Notes: generated by a model from the letters alone, not told the origin. A stretch of DNA of 64,000 nt from Chlorocebus sabaeus (GCF_047675955.1 NC_132925.1:19802688-19866687), one strand, 5' to 3'; shown: positions 37,081-50,248, counted from the stretch's first letter. Program-made: numbers and translations.

Positions 37081-37655
37081 AACTCAAGTGTCCAGAAAAG
37101 TGTAGAAACTATAACGAACTGCCACATGCTACCACACAAATTTATAAAATTTTAATAATTTACTATATATTAGAAAACAGTTTTTAAGTACTGTATTATA
37201 GATGTATTATAACGTATGTATCTCTTCTGAAACCCATTCTCCTCCCTTCCCACTTCAGAAGTAACCATGTACTCTTGAATTTGGTATTCATCATCCCCCT
37301 GCATGTTTCATACTTTTTAAAAGCATGTATATATATTGCTGAACAATGTATAGTATTGCATGTTTTCAAACCTTATTTGTAAACAGCATATTGAATGTAT
37401 CTTTCTAAAACTTGCTTTTTCATCCTAGATTATATTTTTGAGATTCTTTCTTGTTCCATTTTACTGTAGTTTATGTATTTTGATTGCTGCAAGAGTATTT
37501 CATTATATAGTTCATTTACTTGTTCATTTTACTGTTTTTGAATACTTTTTTTTTCAGTATTCGAAAAAATGCTATTTCAAACATTCTTGCACATTTTTTC
37601 CCCTTGTGTTAGGTGATAAGAATTCTGTCACAAATCAGCTGTGGAACTTAATTAA
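37080..37655 (-). mobile_element. Old L1 fragment, antisense
   Basis: AT-rich sequence resembling the complement of an old L1 3' end (GAAACCCATTCTCCTCCC, then GTTTATGTATTTTGATTGC, then CAAACATTCTTGCACATTTT). Family label is tentative. Confidence 0.5.
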
Positions 37656-37666
37656 GACATTGACCC

Positions 37667-37967
37667 ATTGCCAGGCACAATGGCTCACACCTGTAATCCC
37701 AGCATTTTGAGAGGCCAAGGTGGGCGGATTACCCGAGGTCAGGAGTTCAAGACCAGCCTGGCCAACACGGCGAAACCCCCATCTCTACTAAAAATACAAA
37801 AAATTAGCTGGGTGTGGTGGCACACGCCTGTAATCCCAGCTACTCAGGAGGCTGAGGCCCAGGAATCACTTCAATGCAGGAGGTGGAGGTTGCATTGAGC
37901 CAGGATCACGCCCTGCACTCCAGCCTGGGTGACAGAGTAAGACTCTGTCTCAAAAAAAGAAAAAAAA
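37667..37967 (+). mobile_element. Alu SINE with target-site duplication
   Basis: Full-length Alu flanked by the exact repeat AAGACATTGACCC at 37654-37666 and 37968-37980. Confidence 0.96.
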
Positions 37968-37999
37968 AAGACATTGACCCTCTTTAGGTCCAATGACCT

Positions 38000-38235
38000 G
38001 ATCTGGAAGTAAGGGAGCACTTACTATGTGTGCTAAGCATTCTTCTCAACGTTTTCCGTGTATTAGCTCATTCAAGTCTCACAACAACACTGTGAGGTAA
38101 GGAATATTACTATCTCCATTTTACAGTGAACAAATGGAAGCACGGGAAACTTACTGAAGGTTGCACAGCTAATAAGTGGCAAAACTGGGATTTGAGTCTA
38201 GGAAACCTGGCTCAGGGACTCACACTCTTAAAAAT
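38000..38235 (-). mobile_element. MIR SINE
   Basis: GAGCACTTACTATGTGTGCT, then CACAACAACACTGTGAGGTA, then GCACAGCTAATAAGTGGC. Confidence 0.85.
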
Positions 38236-38884
38236 CATGCCATAATGCCATTATGCTTTATTGCCTAAGACAAATGCATATATACACTGGTATAAACACC
38301 TTGTCCGAAAAATGCCTATAGCCTTACTGAAGAGACTCTTTACAAATACAGTATGGATGAACAATGATGTGTGACAGTAGTTGTCACTGGCTCTTCCCTA
38401 GGTAGCCAGGGAAGGGCTCATTTATTGGAGAAAAGCAAAGGCATAGAAGGGATATTTTTGTGTAGGAATGGGAGGTTGGGGATGTGTAAGAGGTAAGATT
38501 GGGAGAAACCTCATTGTGTGTATATTTATTTATTTATAAAAATATTCATGTACTACCACAGTATATTACGTGCTCTATAAAAGCATTCAAAAAAAGGAAA
38601 AAATGAAAAATTATACATAAATAGGATTTCTAATGATCTTTCCCCACCCCCATTGTATTTTCTTGAACAACTAGGAATATCCTTACTCTGGGCTATAGAA
38701 ATAATGGAAGGTTGTTACATAAATATATTTAATATAGGTAAATATTACATTCTGCTTTATTTATAGATATGTTCACACATAAATGATAGGGTCATCGATG
38801 TCCTTTGTCTTATATTTTTAAGACAAATGTATTCTTCATTCACGTCTCCCATAGTGTATCTGACCTGGTGCTCCACACATAAAG

Positions 38885-39405
38885 GGCATGCGTTAGGGTG
38901 ACTGGCTTGCTCCTTTTACTTTGTGCCCAACTGTCTCAGGTACATTTTAGTGTTTAACAAACAACCCCAAAACTTGGATGGAGGCTAAATAACAATGGCT
39001 CAGAATTCAGTGGGTTACTCCACAGCTTCAGCTTTCTTACAGCGATTCTGGGCATGGATGGTCTAAGATGGGCTCCCACGTATCTGATTGTTGGTTAGTT
39101 GGACTAGGAGAGCCTCAGCTGGGTCCTCTCATCTCAGCCGTATGTGGACTCTCATCCTCCCCACATGGTGGTCTCAGGACAACATTCCAAGAACATGAGA
39201 GTTGAAACTCCAACATCTCATTTGTGAAAGAATGTCACAATGTCAGCCCAGATTCAAGATTGAGGAAATAGATTCCACCTCTACATAGAAGAAGAAAAAA
39301 GGCCACATTGCAAAGGCATGGAAGGAATTAACTGCAGCCATCTTTGAAAAAGTTCGCCACACCCACAGATTCAGATTTCTGTGAAAATCTAATAAAAGTC
39401 TAGTT
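38885..39405. mobile_element. Probable old LTR (MaLR/ERVL class), family unresolved
   Basis: AACAACCCCAAAACTTGGAT, then GTCAGCCCAGATTCAAGATT, then AGATTCCACCTC and AAAGGCATGGAAGGAATT, in this order recalls an old MaLR/ERVL-type LTR. I cannot name the family with certainty. Confidence 0.45.
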
Positions 39406-40489
39406 TAAAAGAGGAGCGAAATATATTTGGTTCTTTACTTCTTTTCATTTCCTGGAAGTACATAGGGTTTGATTTTTGTTTTTTTCATTTTTGCATGATG
39501 AATTCCTATGCTTTCCTCTTGCCCACACAGTCCTGTGTGGAACAATAGCCTACTGATAAGAATCAACTTGTATCCTGCTGCTAATCAATGAGAATTTCTC
39601 TGCCCTCATCACCTTAATCTAGGATATCCCCTCCAGAATACCAAGATAATGTAAGCTTTTATTTAGCAGGGTAATTTGCTAAACATTGTTCATAAGTAGT
39701 GCCCTTTTAGCTTAAGGCAGCCCTGAGCTACAACAGAAGACTGAATGGAGCTCTGTGTACCTTCCAGCTTCCTCATCTCACTCTTAAAGTGGGTTAGATG
39801 AAATCTGACAGGAGAGCATAGATCATTTGCCAGTGATGATATTCATAAGTAGTAAAAAAAGGAATGACCTGAAACATTTTTACACTGTGTTTGTTATTCT
39901 TTTAAAGAGATTAGAGTTTTACTGAGACCACCAATTCTCTTTGGAGGCTGGGGATAGTAGCGTCAACATTCTCACTGATTAATGAAGTGGTGCTCACACT
40001 GGATTTGTGAACAGACCCATCATGTGCAGACTTCTGGTCTACTGAGGAGCATATGTCTCTTCATGTTTACAGCGGTGGAGTTTCCTTGCCCCTCTGCCAG
40101 TAACCACAAAATGATCAGTAATGAGAAGTAATTAAGTATCTAGAGGAAGCAAACAAAGACATGAATTTCATGATACTCTCATGCTTTATATTATCAGTGA
40201 CTTCATTGTTTCTCTTGGCAAATTTTTAATGCATCTGTGCTTGGCCCAGGGGTGCATACTAGTGTAAAGAAAAATTTTGTAATAGCAACAGTGGTTTGGG
40301 ATTTTCAGGGTACCAAAAAAAAAAAAGGAAAGTTGCTTTTGTGTATACCAAATAATGATGCTTTATTCTTTATAAAGTGCTGACATAGTACCCGGTGAGT
40401 TTGCAAGGGAAGAAAACCTGCTTAGTTGTCAGTTTAACACAGCCTAATGTGTTGTTATCTGTGACTGTCATAACCATAGAATGATGACC

Positions 40490-40625
40490 TTCAGGAGTGT
40501 AGCCTGGGAATCAGGAAACCCAGCCTCTGATCCCAGCTCTGCCTTTAATTAGCCAGGGTCTGTGTTGTTGCTTATAAAATGAGAATATTGGGATAGGTTG
40601 GCCCCATGAGGTCATTCAGGCTGGA
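40490..40625 (+). mobile_element. Probable MIR
   Basis: GATCCCAGCTCTGCCTTTAA, then TTATAAAATGAGAATATTGG. Confidence 0.5.
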
Positions 40626-41299
40626 ACAAGGACCAAGGATTGTTTCCCTTGACCTCTACCCTGTTCCTCACCCGCTAATGGATTCCCCTGACAGCAGGGT
40701 TAGGACCTGAGACTAGAAGATCTTTGAAGTCCCGGGATTTCCCGCTTTAGAATTCTGGGATTCTCTGTTGTCTTGTATCTATGGATACAAATACAGTGCA
40801 GTTGGCAGTAACAAGTAGATCCTGCTTTGTTTTCCTATGTAGTTCCTTTAGTCAGTTTTACTTGGGCTTAAGTTAGTTGAAATCATGGTGGATCTTGGTA
40901 AGGATGTGTCCATACAAGAGGACTAGAAAAGAGTTTGTAATTATTTACTTAATTTATTTACAGGAAATAGCCAAATGTAAATAGAGGTCTATTCTACTCA
41001 TCACCTTCCTCCAGCAGCCCCCCCAGCCAATTACTTATAGAAGTTAAATTTTAAAAATCATTCTTTATTAATGTTGTATATTAAAAATTACTCTACATAG
41101 TTAGGTGCTATTTAGACATACTTTTTTAAAAAGTCTTCATTTCCCTACTCATTTTTGTTTTAGAATTGTGGATGTGACTAGAGGATATTTTTGCTTGTAT
41201 CAAGTAAGTGAAAAGCCTCAATAAAAGAAATCATTTTTGGTCTTGGTCATTTAATATGATATTGAGGTAGCCAAGCAAAACTACTCCAATTTAGAGAAA

Positions 41300-41880
41300 G
41301 AAAATAATAATAATAATGATAGCTAGCATGTATTCATTCCTGATCATATACAAGCCTATCCTAAATGCCTTCCTTTGATTAACTCATTTAATCCTCTCAA
41401 AAAACATTTCTTATTACCTCATTTTGCAGAGGAGGAAATTGAAGCTTGAAGCCTTCTCTTTTGTTTTTTTTTTTTTTGGGACAGATCCCACACTGTTGCC
41501 CAGGCTGAAATGCAGTGGTACGGTCTCGTGTCACTGCAACCTCCGCCTCCCAGGTTCAAGGGATTCTCCTGCTTCAGCCTCCTGAGTAGCTGGGACTACA
41601 GGCGCATGCCACCACACCCAGATAATTTTTATATTTTTACTAGAGGCGGGGTTTCACGGTGTTGGCCAGGATGGTCTCGATCTCGACCTCATGATCCGCC
41701 TGCCTCGGCCTCCCAATGTGCTGGGATTACAGGCATGAGCCACCTGCGCTCGGCCCGCTTGAAGCCTTTTTAAATAACTTGCCAAAGGTCATACTGCTAA
41801 AAAGTGGCAGAGTCAGAGTCAGGCCGTAATTTAGGCAGTCTGGCTTCAGAGCCTACTAAATCACTATGCTGTATCATATT
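41300..41880 (-). mobile_element. MIR SINE split by an Alu
   Basis: The left half (41300-41455, ending GGAGGAAATTGAAGCTTGA) and right half (41757-41880, AACTTGCCAAAGGTCATACT, then CAGTCTGGCTTCAGAGCC) form one MIR. The Alu at 41456-41756 sits between them. Confidence 0.85.
41456..41756 (-). mobile_element. Alu SINE splitting a MIR
   Basis: Antisense Alu flanked by the exact repeat GCTTGAAGCCTT at 41444-41455 and 41757-41768. The host MIR continues on both sides. Confidence 0.97.
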
Positions 41881-41928
41881 ACTATACATAGTAAAGGAAA
41901 AATTACTATACATAGTAAAGGAAAAATC
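41881..41928. repeat. 24-bp tandem duplication
   Basis: ACTATACATAGTAAAGGAAA plus four bases occurs twice head to tail; the copies differ only at the last base. It directly follows the MIR end. Confidence 0.93.
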
Positions 41929-42020
41929 CTGGTTTAACATTAATTTATTCAACAAACATTTATGAAATGAAGCCCCTACTATGTCAAGTATTGTGCTAGA
42001 CAATTTTGTTTTAACTAGCT

Positions 42021-42411
42021 TCTTTTCTTTTCTTTCTTTCTTTTCTTTCTTTTCTTTCTTTTCTTTCTTTTCTTTCTTTCTTTCTTTCTTTTCTTTTCTT
42101 TTCTTTTCTTTTCTTTCTTTTCTTTCTTTCAACAGAGTTTTGCTCTTGTTACCCAGGCTGTAGTGCAGTGGCATGATCTTGGCTCACTGCAACCTCTGTC
42201 TCCAGGATTCAAGCAATTTTCCTGCCTCAGTCTCCCAAGTAGCTGGGATTACAGGCACCTGCCACCATACGGCTAATTTTTTTGTATTTTTAGTAGAGAC
42301 AGGTTTTCACCATCTTGGCCAGGCTGGTCTCGAACTCCTGACCACAGGTAATCCACCCACCTCAGCCTCCCAAAGTACTGGGAGTACAAGTATGAGCCAC
42401 CGTGCCTGGCC
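42021..42411 (-). mobile_element. Alu SINE with long TTTC-repeat tail
   Basis: Antisense Alu core at 42131-42411. Its former A tail has expanded into a 110-base TTTC/TTTTC microsatellite (42021-42130). The Phe/Ser-rich and Lys/Glu-rich ORFs here come from that repeat. Confidence 0.95.
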
Positions 42412-42644
42412 TACCTTATTTTCATATCTGGACCAATCTCCAATTTGTTGAATTCTGAGTATCCAGAATTGCACAAAAATGTAAGTAACGTAAATTCACA
42501 AACCCCTAGCCTTTGAGTCTATTCAGTAAAGTTACTCTGTTTTCATATATTGTTTATGTGCAAAACCTATATATTTGAATTCGTAGTTATTTTTAAGTTT
42601 TCATGTGCTTTTCTCAACCACTGCTATCATCTTGAAGTGGCAGG

Positions 42645-42795
42645 AGACATGTCTTAATAGAAAGACTATGAGATTGTGGAATCAAATAAAACTGGTCTTA
42701 AATCACGGCTCCAACATTGGGCGTCTGTGAGCCTTTAAATGTAAAATGGAGATAATGGTACTTGCTAATGGGTTTATTATTAATATTTGGTGAGC
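42645..42795 (+). mobile_element. MIR SINE
   Basis: GAAAGACTATGAGATTGTGG, then AAATGTAAAATGGAGATAAT. Confidence 0.65.
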
Positions 42796-42984
42796 ACAGG
42801 GCCCCTGTTGTTCATGTCTGTGTCCCCATGTCCTACAGAGTTGGACCTCAGCAGGGATTTTTTGAGTGACTGAATCGTGCAGTCCTCAGCAGAGCTGGTT
42901 GGCTCTGAATAGGAGCTGCCTCATGGTAAAGATGATTCATTTGTGAACCACTGGCTAGAAATTTAGAAAAAGGGTACTGAGAAC

Positions 42985-43075
42985 CTACTGAAGTAGCTGT
43001 GTATAGACCTCTTACCACATGCCAGGCACTGTTTTAAGCGCTTCAGTTCATTTATCTTATTTATCTTAAAGAATT
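42985..43075 (-). mobile_element. MIR fragment
   Basis: CATGCCAGGCACTGTTTTAA, then GCGCTTCAGTTCATTTATC. Confidence 0.5.
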
Positions 43076-43079
43076 TTAG

Positions 43080-44696
43080 CCTGAAGTAAATGAAAAAAAA
43101 AAAAAAAAACCTGTAGGAAGAGAGTTGGTAAAGGTGAATTAAGTGTGGAGACTCTCATAAGAGATAGCAAAGACAAATAAATTAATATCAATTTCAGGGC
43201 GGCACTGGTGGCTATAAAAAGCTCAGGAAGTGTGAGTGTGTGCACACGCACACTCATGCTGGGTGGGGAAGAAATGTTAGATCCATGTAACTTACTGGAA
43301 ATCTCCATTTAATTTCACTGAGTTTTGTAAACTTTTGATCATAAATACCCTGATCTGCTATCCCTCACCCCCAGCCCTCTCACAGACACCCTCACATGCA
43401 TGAAATGAACTGAGTATGCACTACACTACTTTTTTTTTAAATTGACAGCACCATTAACCATCATTAGTTCTGTTTTTAAGCATGTAACATTTTATTAAGG
43501 CAGTGTCATTTAAACTTGGTGTAGGGGGAAATTTTAGACATAAATTGTTTGTTTTGATGGCAAGAAGACTGCGTAACACGGAGTGAGTCTGTGCTAACTG
43601 TAGGACACTCATAGCCAAGGAACAAAGCTGGGAGTCAAAAGCTTTAAGTTTGAATATATTTAACACCCCACACTATGCTGAGTTTAGAGGGCAGACTGTC
43701 TGCTGTCTTTACATTTGCACTTGCATTTCCCCCTATCTTTACACAGAACCTTTAAGCTAAGATTTAGTTCCCTGAAAGGAGAATGGAAAGAGATGTATTA
43801 AGATTATGGGGTTCTCAGCAGAGCTGGTTGGCCCCTTTAATATTAACTGACTTATGGTAAATGTGATTCATCTATGAAAATAGTGGCTATAAATAGATGT
43901 TAATAGTGCTCAGTTGCAGAACAGCCAGGTTGTGCTCACATGGCCAGATTAGGGGAAAAAATCCTGTTGGGTATTTTATGTGGTCTTTCAAAAAAAAAAA
44001 AAACTTTCCTTTTATTGCCCTAGTCACCCACATTTGAAGACACTAAACTCAGCCAGCTGCGGTAAAGCTATCTGATGGCTAAAAAAAGACAAATTGACAA
44101 CAAGATAACCTAATTTAGCAATAGGCCTCCTTGATCTTTTTTCTCCCATTTTCAGTAAAAATCATTGAAACATTTTCTTTGTGATATTTTTCCTTGTAGG
44201 GCATAGACAATTCTTTAGACAAGGGATTGGAAAGTGGGGATGTATGATTCAGGTTCATATTCCCAAGGATTCTGAGTCCTAAGAGAAAGTCAAAGCCACA
44301 GAGAGAAAATCAAGAGCTTCAGAAGGTGGTGCAGTAGTCATCTCATCCATCACCCAGAGTATCAGGCACTCAGTATTTTCCATCATCACCTGCTCACTTG
44401 TTATATACCTGGGAGTGTCCCAAAGTGCTTCCTTATTGTGAGCTGAAATCCAGCTCCCAGGAACTTTGGTTCATGTATCCTGGTTCTGCCTCCAGAGCTA
44501 AAGCAAGCCAAGCTACTCTTCTTGCCACAGTGTAGTCCTTTAACCAAAAGGACTCTATTCTTCTTTATTCCAAATGAAACTCTCAGTTTCTTTATCCATT
44601 TCTTATACCACCTAGTTTTAGTCTCCTCCACCCACAACTCACAAACACGTTTTGATTGTGCCCCTTCAGCCCAGGGTCTTTCTTAAAGATATGCAT
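43080..44696. other. Unique intronic DNA before the L1PA
   Basis: Contains A runs (43094-43109, 43990-44003) and no recognised repeat or gene. Minus-strand ORFs at 43066-43666 and 44401-44637 lack any recognisable similarity. Confidence 0.55.
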
Positions 44697-46844
44697 GGGG
44701 GCGGTTCCAAGATGGCCGAGTAGGAACAGCTCCAGCCTCTAGCTCCCAGCATGAGTGACACAGAAGACGGGTGATTTCTACATTTCCAACTGAGGTACCA
44801 GGTTCATCTCACTGGGGTGTGTTGGACAGTGGCTGCAGGACTGTGGGTGCAGCCCACCGAGCGAGAGCCTAAGCAGGGCGAGGCATTGCCTCACCTGGGA
44901 AGCACAAAGGGGAAGGGAATTCCCTTTCCTAGCCAAGGGAAACCATGACACACAATACCTGGAAAATCAGGTCACTCCCACCCTAATACTGCATTTTACC
45001 AAGGGTCTTAGCAAATGTCACACTAGGAGATTATATCCTGTGCCTGGCTCAGAGGGTCCCACGCCCACGGAGCCTCCCTCAGTGCTAGCACAGCAGTCTG
45101 AGATCTAACTGCAAGGCGGCAGCGAGGCTGGGGATCTGAAGTTCCTCTTCAAGGAGAACTACAAACCACTGCTCAATGAAATAAAAGAGGACACAAACAA
45201 ATGGAGGAACATTCCATGCTCATGGATAAGAAGAATCAATATCGTGAAAATGGCCATACTGCCCAAGGTGATTTATAGATTCAATGCCATCCCCATTAAG
45301 CTACCAATGACTTTCTTCACAGAATTGGAAAAAACTACCTTAAAGTTCATATGGAACCAAAAAACAGCCCACATTGCCAAGACAATCCTAAGCCAAAAGA
45401 ACAAAGCTGGAGGCATCACACTACCTGACTTCAAACTATACTACAAGGCTACAGTAACCAAAACAACATGGTACTGGTACCAAAACAGAGATATAGACCA
45501 ATGGAACAGAATAGAGCCCTCAGAAATAATACCTCACATCTACAACCCTCTGATCTTTGACAAACCTGACAAAAACAAGAAATGAGGAGAGGATTCCCTA
45601 TTTAATAAATGGTGCTGGGAAAACTGGCTAGCCATAAGTAGAAAACTGAAACTGGATCCCTTCCTTACACCTTATACAAAAATTAATTCAAGGTGGATTA
45701 AAGACTTAAATGTTAGACCTAAAACCATAAAAACCCTAGAAGAAAACCTAGGCAATGCCATTCAGGACATAGGCACGGGCAGGGACTTCATGTCTAAAAC
45801 ACCAAAAGTAATGGCAACAAAAGCCAAAATCGACAAATGGGATCTAATTAAACTAAAGAACTTCTGCACAGCAAAATAAACTACCATCAGAGTGAACAGG
45901 CAACCTACAGAATGGGAGAAAATTTTTGCAATCTACTCATCTGACAAAGGGCTAATACGAAGAACATACAAAGAACTCAAACAAATTTACAATAAAAAAA
46001 CAACCCCATCAAAAAGTGGGCAAACAATATGAACAGACACTTCTCAAAAGAAGACATTCATGCAGCCAACACACACATGAAAAAATGCTCCTCATCACTG
46101 GCCATCAGAAAAATACAAATCAAAACCACAATGAGATACCATCTCACACCAGTTAGAATGACGATCATTAAAAAGTCAGGAAACAACAAGTGCTGGAGAG
46201 GATGTGGAGAAGTAGGAACACTTTTACACTGTTGGTGGGACTGTGAACTAGTTCAACCATTGTGGAAGACAGTGTGGCGATTCCTCAAGGATCTAGAACT
46301 AGAAATACCATTTGACCCAGCCATCCCATTACTGGGTATATACCCAAAGGATTATAAGTCATGCTGCTATAAAGACACATGCACACGTATGTTTATTGCT
46401 GCACTATTCACAATAGCAAAGACTTGGAACCAATCCAAATGTCCATCAATGACAGACTGGATTAAGAAAATGTGGCACATATACACCATGGAATACTATG
46501 CAGCCATAAAAAGGATGGGTTCATGTCCTTTGTAGGGACATGGATGCAGCTGGAAACCATCATTCTCAGCAAACTATCACAAGAACAGAAAACCAAACAC
46601 TGCATGTTCTCACTCATCGATGGGAATTGAATAATGAGAACACTTGGACACAGGAAGGGGAACATCACACACCAAGGCCTGTTGTGAGGTGGGGGGATGG
46701 GGCAGGGATAGCATTAGGAGGAATACCTAATGTCAATGAAGAGTTAATGGGTGCAGCACACCAACATGGCACATGTATACATGCGGGATATAACAAACCT
46801 GCACGTTGTGCACATGTACCCTAGAACTTAAAGTATAATTAAAA
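44697..46844 (+). mobile_element. L1PA LINE with large internal deletion (5'UTR fused to ORF2 3' part)
   Basis: The element starts at the true L1 5' end (GGCGGTTCCAAGATGGCCGA), including the YY1 site AAGATGGCC at 44709-44717. It follows the 5'UTR for about 435 bases to around 45134. There it jumps directly to the last third of ORF2 (CTCTTCAAGGAGAACTAC at 45147), losing the rest of the 5'UTR, all of ORF1 and most of ORF2 including the endonuclease and the catalytic core of the reverse transcriptase. The remainder runs through the ORF2 C-terminus and 3'UTR to a short A-rich tail near 46838. What is left of ORF2 is broken by a TGA at 45583-45585, by a TAA near 45876 and by frameshifts. The 3'UTR resembles middle-aged primate L1PA subfamilies. 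No clear target-site duplication was found. It cannot move by itself. Confidence 0.95.
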
Positions 46845-49234
46845 AAAAGAGAGAGAATTAAGAAGCCATTGAAGTAATTACTATAAAGCGTCGACAATAT
46901 TGTGGGAAAATATGAATGATATGGTACTAACTGAGGAAAACATGATCCAAATTGCCTGTACATTATGATTTTAACTATATAAAATGTACATATGTGTATA
47001 TAAAGGCAAGGAAAGATGGAAAAGTGAAGTCAATTGATATTTGAATAAACTGAATTATGTTTCTCCTTTAACTTTTTTTCAAGATTAGCCTGGTGTTGTT
47101 ATGCAATGCATTTTAAAACAAATGAGTAAATAATACAAAAAAGATATGAGTGGAATTGGGTATAATTTCCCAGATATTAAACACAACTAAAGCAGTGAAT
47201 TGGTGAAAGTATATACTCAGGGAAGATCTTAGCAGCTTTTCTGATAGTGGTTCTGTTGGAATTTTAAGTATGGATCCAAAAATTTGATAGTAGGTGTTTA
47301 ATGAAAACTTCTTGCAGTTTAGATTATCAGGTGAATGCTTGTAATGATATCTTTCACTTGTGTGTTTCTTGATACATCAGGAGACAGGATATTATTCTCC
47401 CAGTTTGCAGCGTCCTCATCTGCAAGATTCAGGAGTCTTCAACAACTTTACCTTATAAACAATGGACTAGAGATAAAACACTAGGTATTCTGACTTTTTT
47501 TTTCCTCTATGCTCATGCTAAATTAATTGACATTTACACTCTTTTTGGTTTGGAAGTGTTCTTTGGTTTCTTGTTTTCTAAGGGCTGCAGTCAGAGAAGC
47601 TGCTGCGCTGTAGATACAGAATAAACAGCCGCTGATGAGGTCCAGTAGGGCAGACTTACATCATGGCTTTTCTTAGCTGTGTGTTGTGAAGAAAAGGACA
47701 AAAAGAAATATAAAAATCTTCAAGTATAAATAGTGATTTATCCAAGTTTTCCATTACAAATCAGTGACTCTTTAAAGATTCTTTTCTCATTTAAGGTTGA
47801 AACAGGACTGAGAATGTTTTCCAGATCTTTGTGGAATACAGCAGAAAGAGGAAATTATTTTTATGTAGTCCAAGTTAGGTTTAAATGCATTTTTAAATGT
47901 CACACTTCCAACCCTAGATCAGAGCTCTTGAAAATCATATGATTCTTTTAACAGTTTTCAAACTACATCACTTTCCCTATTTCTTCCAACTCCATGCTCT
48001 GGTTTTTCTTAGAAGTACAGTGATATTGAGCCAGTCACTTAACCTTTCTATTTTCTTTGAATTTTTGTCCATTTGGACCTTGGAGCCAGTTTTGTCCAAT
48101 CCCCTTATACTGTAACCAAATCCCAGCAAGGTTAACTGATGTGCCTATGGTCATGCCCTGAGCCAACTCCAGAAGGCAGGTCTCTTGCCTACATCTCTGT
48201 TGCTCTTTCCGTTGCATCACTTCTTGTTCATAGGCCAACCCCTGTTTCCTCCACTCTAAGAAGATATGAATCCTAAAAGATAAAAATGCACCTTTCAGAG
48301 CACCTGAAGTTTCCTACAAATTTTTATTTTTGTGAACCATCTTCTTCACCTTTTAGGTAACAATAGGTCACCCTGAGTGCCTTTTGGCCTCCTCTTGCCT
48401 AGGCCAACCCAGCATAATAAGGACCTTGTGGTAAACAGTTGATTCAGAGGAGGTCAAGCGTTTTCATCTTTACATTCCAATATGAGGTCTTCCCTTTCTT
48501 TCATCTAAGGAACTGTGACTAGAATAGAGATGGGTTGTTGTAGAGAAGATGTTGCAACCCTTAAAGTGCCTTGGGCAAACCCCAACTTCTAAGCCATTTG
48601 GCTCCCCTTTCCCAGCATCTCAGGTATACTCCATTTATCTTCCTATAACTGGCAGAAAGTTTAATAACTTCTTGCCTCTGAAGCATATAAGTTTAGTCTG
48701 AAACATTTACACTTTCTCTTTTTAGGGGAAGAGAGGGAAACTAACTTTTGTAAAGCTTCTGTTTTGTGCCAAATAACATGATTCATGCTTCCTATTCCTT
48801 ACGTCTTTTTTTTTAGACACATGGAGTTGATATTATTCTCTTCATTCTACCAGTGAAAAAACTGAAGTATTGTAAAGCTCACAGCTTATTATATTAATAG
48901 TAGAAATACAGGTTCACAAATAAATACAAAACATTAGAAAATACTGTAAATAATGTTCAATGCACAAAGTGTTTTGGGAGGATTTGAGAAAGAATGACTA
49001 ATTCTGCCTAAGGGCCTTAGCACAGCCATCTCAGAGATAAGCTTTATCTTGGAGAATGAAAAAGGGTGCCCAGGCCATATGTATAGGTAGCAGGTGGATG
49101 AAAAACACAGTAAGTGAGGAATATCAAATTGTCCCTTTGCTGAAGCACAGGAGGTATTCAATGATGAAAGGTGAGGGCAGAAAGGTCAACTGTGGGTAGT
49201 ATGTATCACAGGGCTGTTTATAATAAGTGAGATG
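46845..49234. other. Unique or unrecognised intronic DNA after the L1PA
   Basis: 46850-47060 may be an old L1 tail; a MIR-like piece lies at 48100-48225. No gene seen. Confidence 0.5.
48100..48225 (-). mobile_element. Probable MIR
   Basis: AGCAAGGTTAACTGATGTGC, then GCTCTTTCCGTTGCATCA; diverged. Confidence 0.48.
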
Positions 49235-49480
49235 AAACAACCATGTATCCAGCAAATAGTGGGGAATAATTAAATGGATCTTAGAATATCTGTGCACATA
49301 TTCTGTGGCCAGTGAAGCAGCCAGTAAAAGTCAAGTTTTCAAGGAATATTTAATAATGTAGGAAAATATTCATAATTTGTAATAAGTTTAAAAATTTGGA
49401 AAAAAACTTATTTATCTATTACGTTGTTTTCACATTTGTGAGGTATTTTTCAGAAGAGAAAAGGGGATGAATGAAATAAA
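49235..49480 (+). mobile_element. Possible old L1 3' fragment
   Basis: Pattern GGAATAATTAAATGGATC, then CAAGGAATATTTAATAATG, resembles old L1 3'UTRs. Weak. Confidence 0.35.
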
Positions 49481-49942
49481 ACCTTGAAATTTATCAACAA
49501 TGCAATAGCATGTTGCCTTGATAGCAGCTGGTTTGATTATCCATGAGGTGAGAAAAGAAGACTAAGGAAATTTGAATGTAGACTATAAATTAGATGATAT
49601 TAAGAAGTTATTGTTAATCTTATTAGATGTGTTAATGGTATTGTGTTTATGTGAAGAATGTGCTTTTTATTTTTCCAGATGCATAATGAAGTATTTAAAT
49701 ATGAAATGACATGTTCTCCTGGGATTTACTTTTAAATACTCCAGAAAAAAATAATGGCAGGTGATAGAGGTGAAATAAGTATGGCAAAATATTGAGGATT
49801 GCTGAAGATGGGTAAAGAGTACATGGGTTTTATTCTTCTTTCTACTTTTTGTATATTTGGAAATATTCATAATAAAAGATTTAAAAGAAAGCACTAGACA
49901 CATATTATTGGATACATAAACATTTTAAGAAGTGGTTTTCTT

Positions 49943-50248
49943 GGCCGGGCGTGGTGGCTCACTCCTGTAATCCCAGTACTTTGGGAGGCCGAGGCAGGCG
50001 GATCACCTGAGGTCGGGAGTTCAAGACCAGCCTGGCCAAGATGGTGAAACCCTGTCTCTACTAAAAATACAAAAAAATTAGCCGCATGGTGGTGGACGCC
50101 TGTAATCCCAGCTACTCGGGAGGCTGAGGCAGGAGAATTGCTTGAACCCAGGAGACGGAGGTTGCAGTGAGCCAACACAGTGCCACTGCACTCCAGCCTC
50201 AGCGACAGAGTGAGACTCTGTCTCAAAAAAAAAAAAAAAAAAGAAACA
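49943..50248 (+). mobile_element. Alu SINE
   Basis: Full-length Alu (GGCCGGGCGTGGTGGCTCAC) with an A18 tail. The flanks GTGGTTTTCTT and GTTGTTTTCTT are a near-identical target-site duplication. A second A16 run follows at 50264-50279. Confidence 0.96.

Noticed and set aside
45244..46535. 113- and 168-codon ORFs
   Set aside because: Broken remains of L1 ORF2; catalytic parts are missing and stops interrupt the frame.
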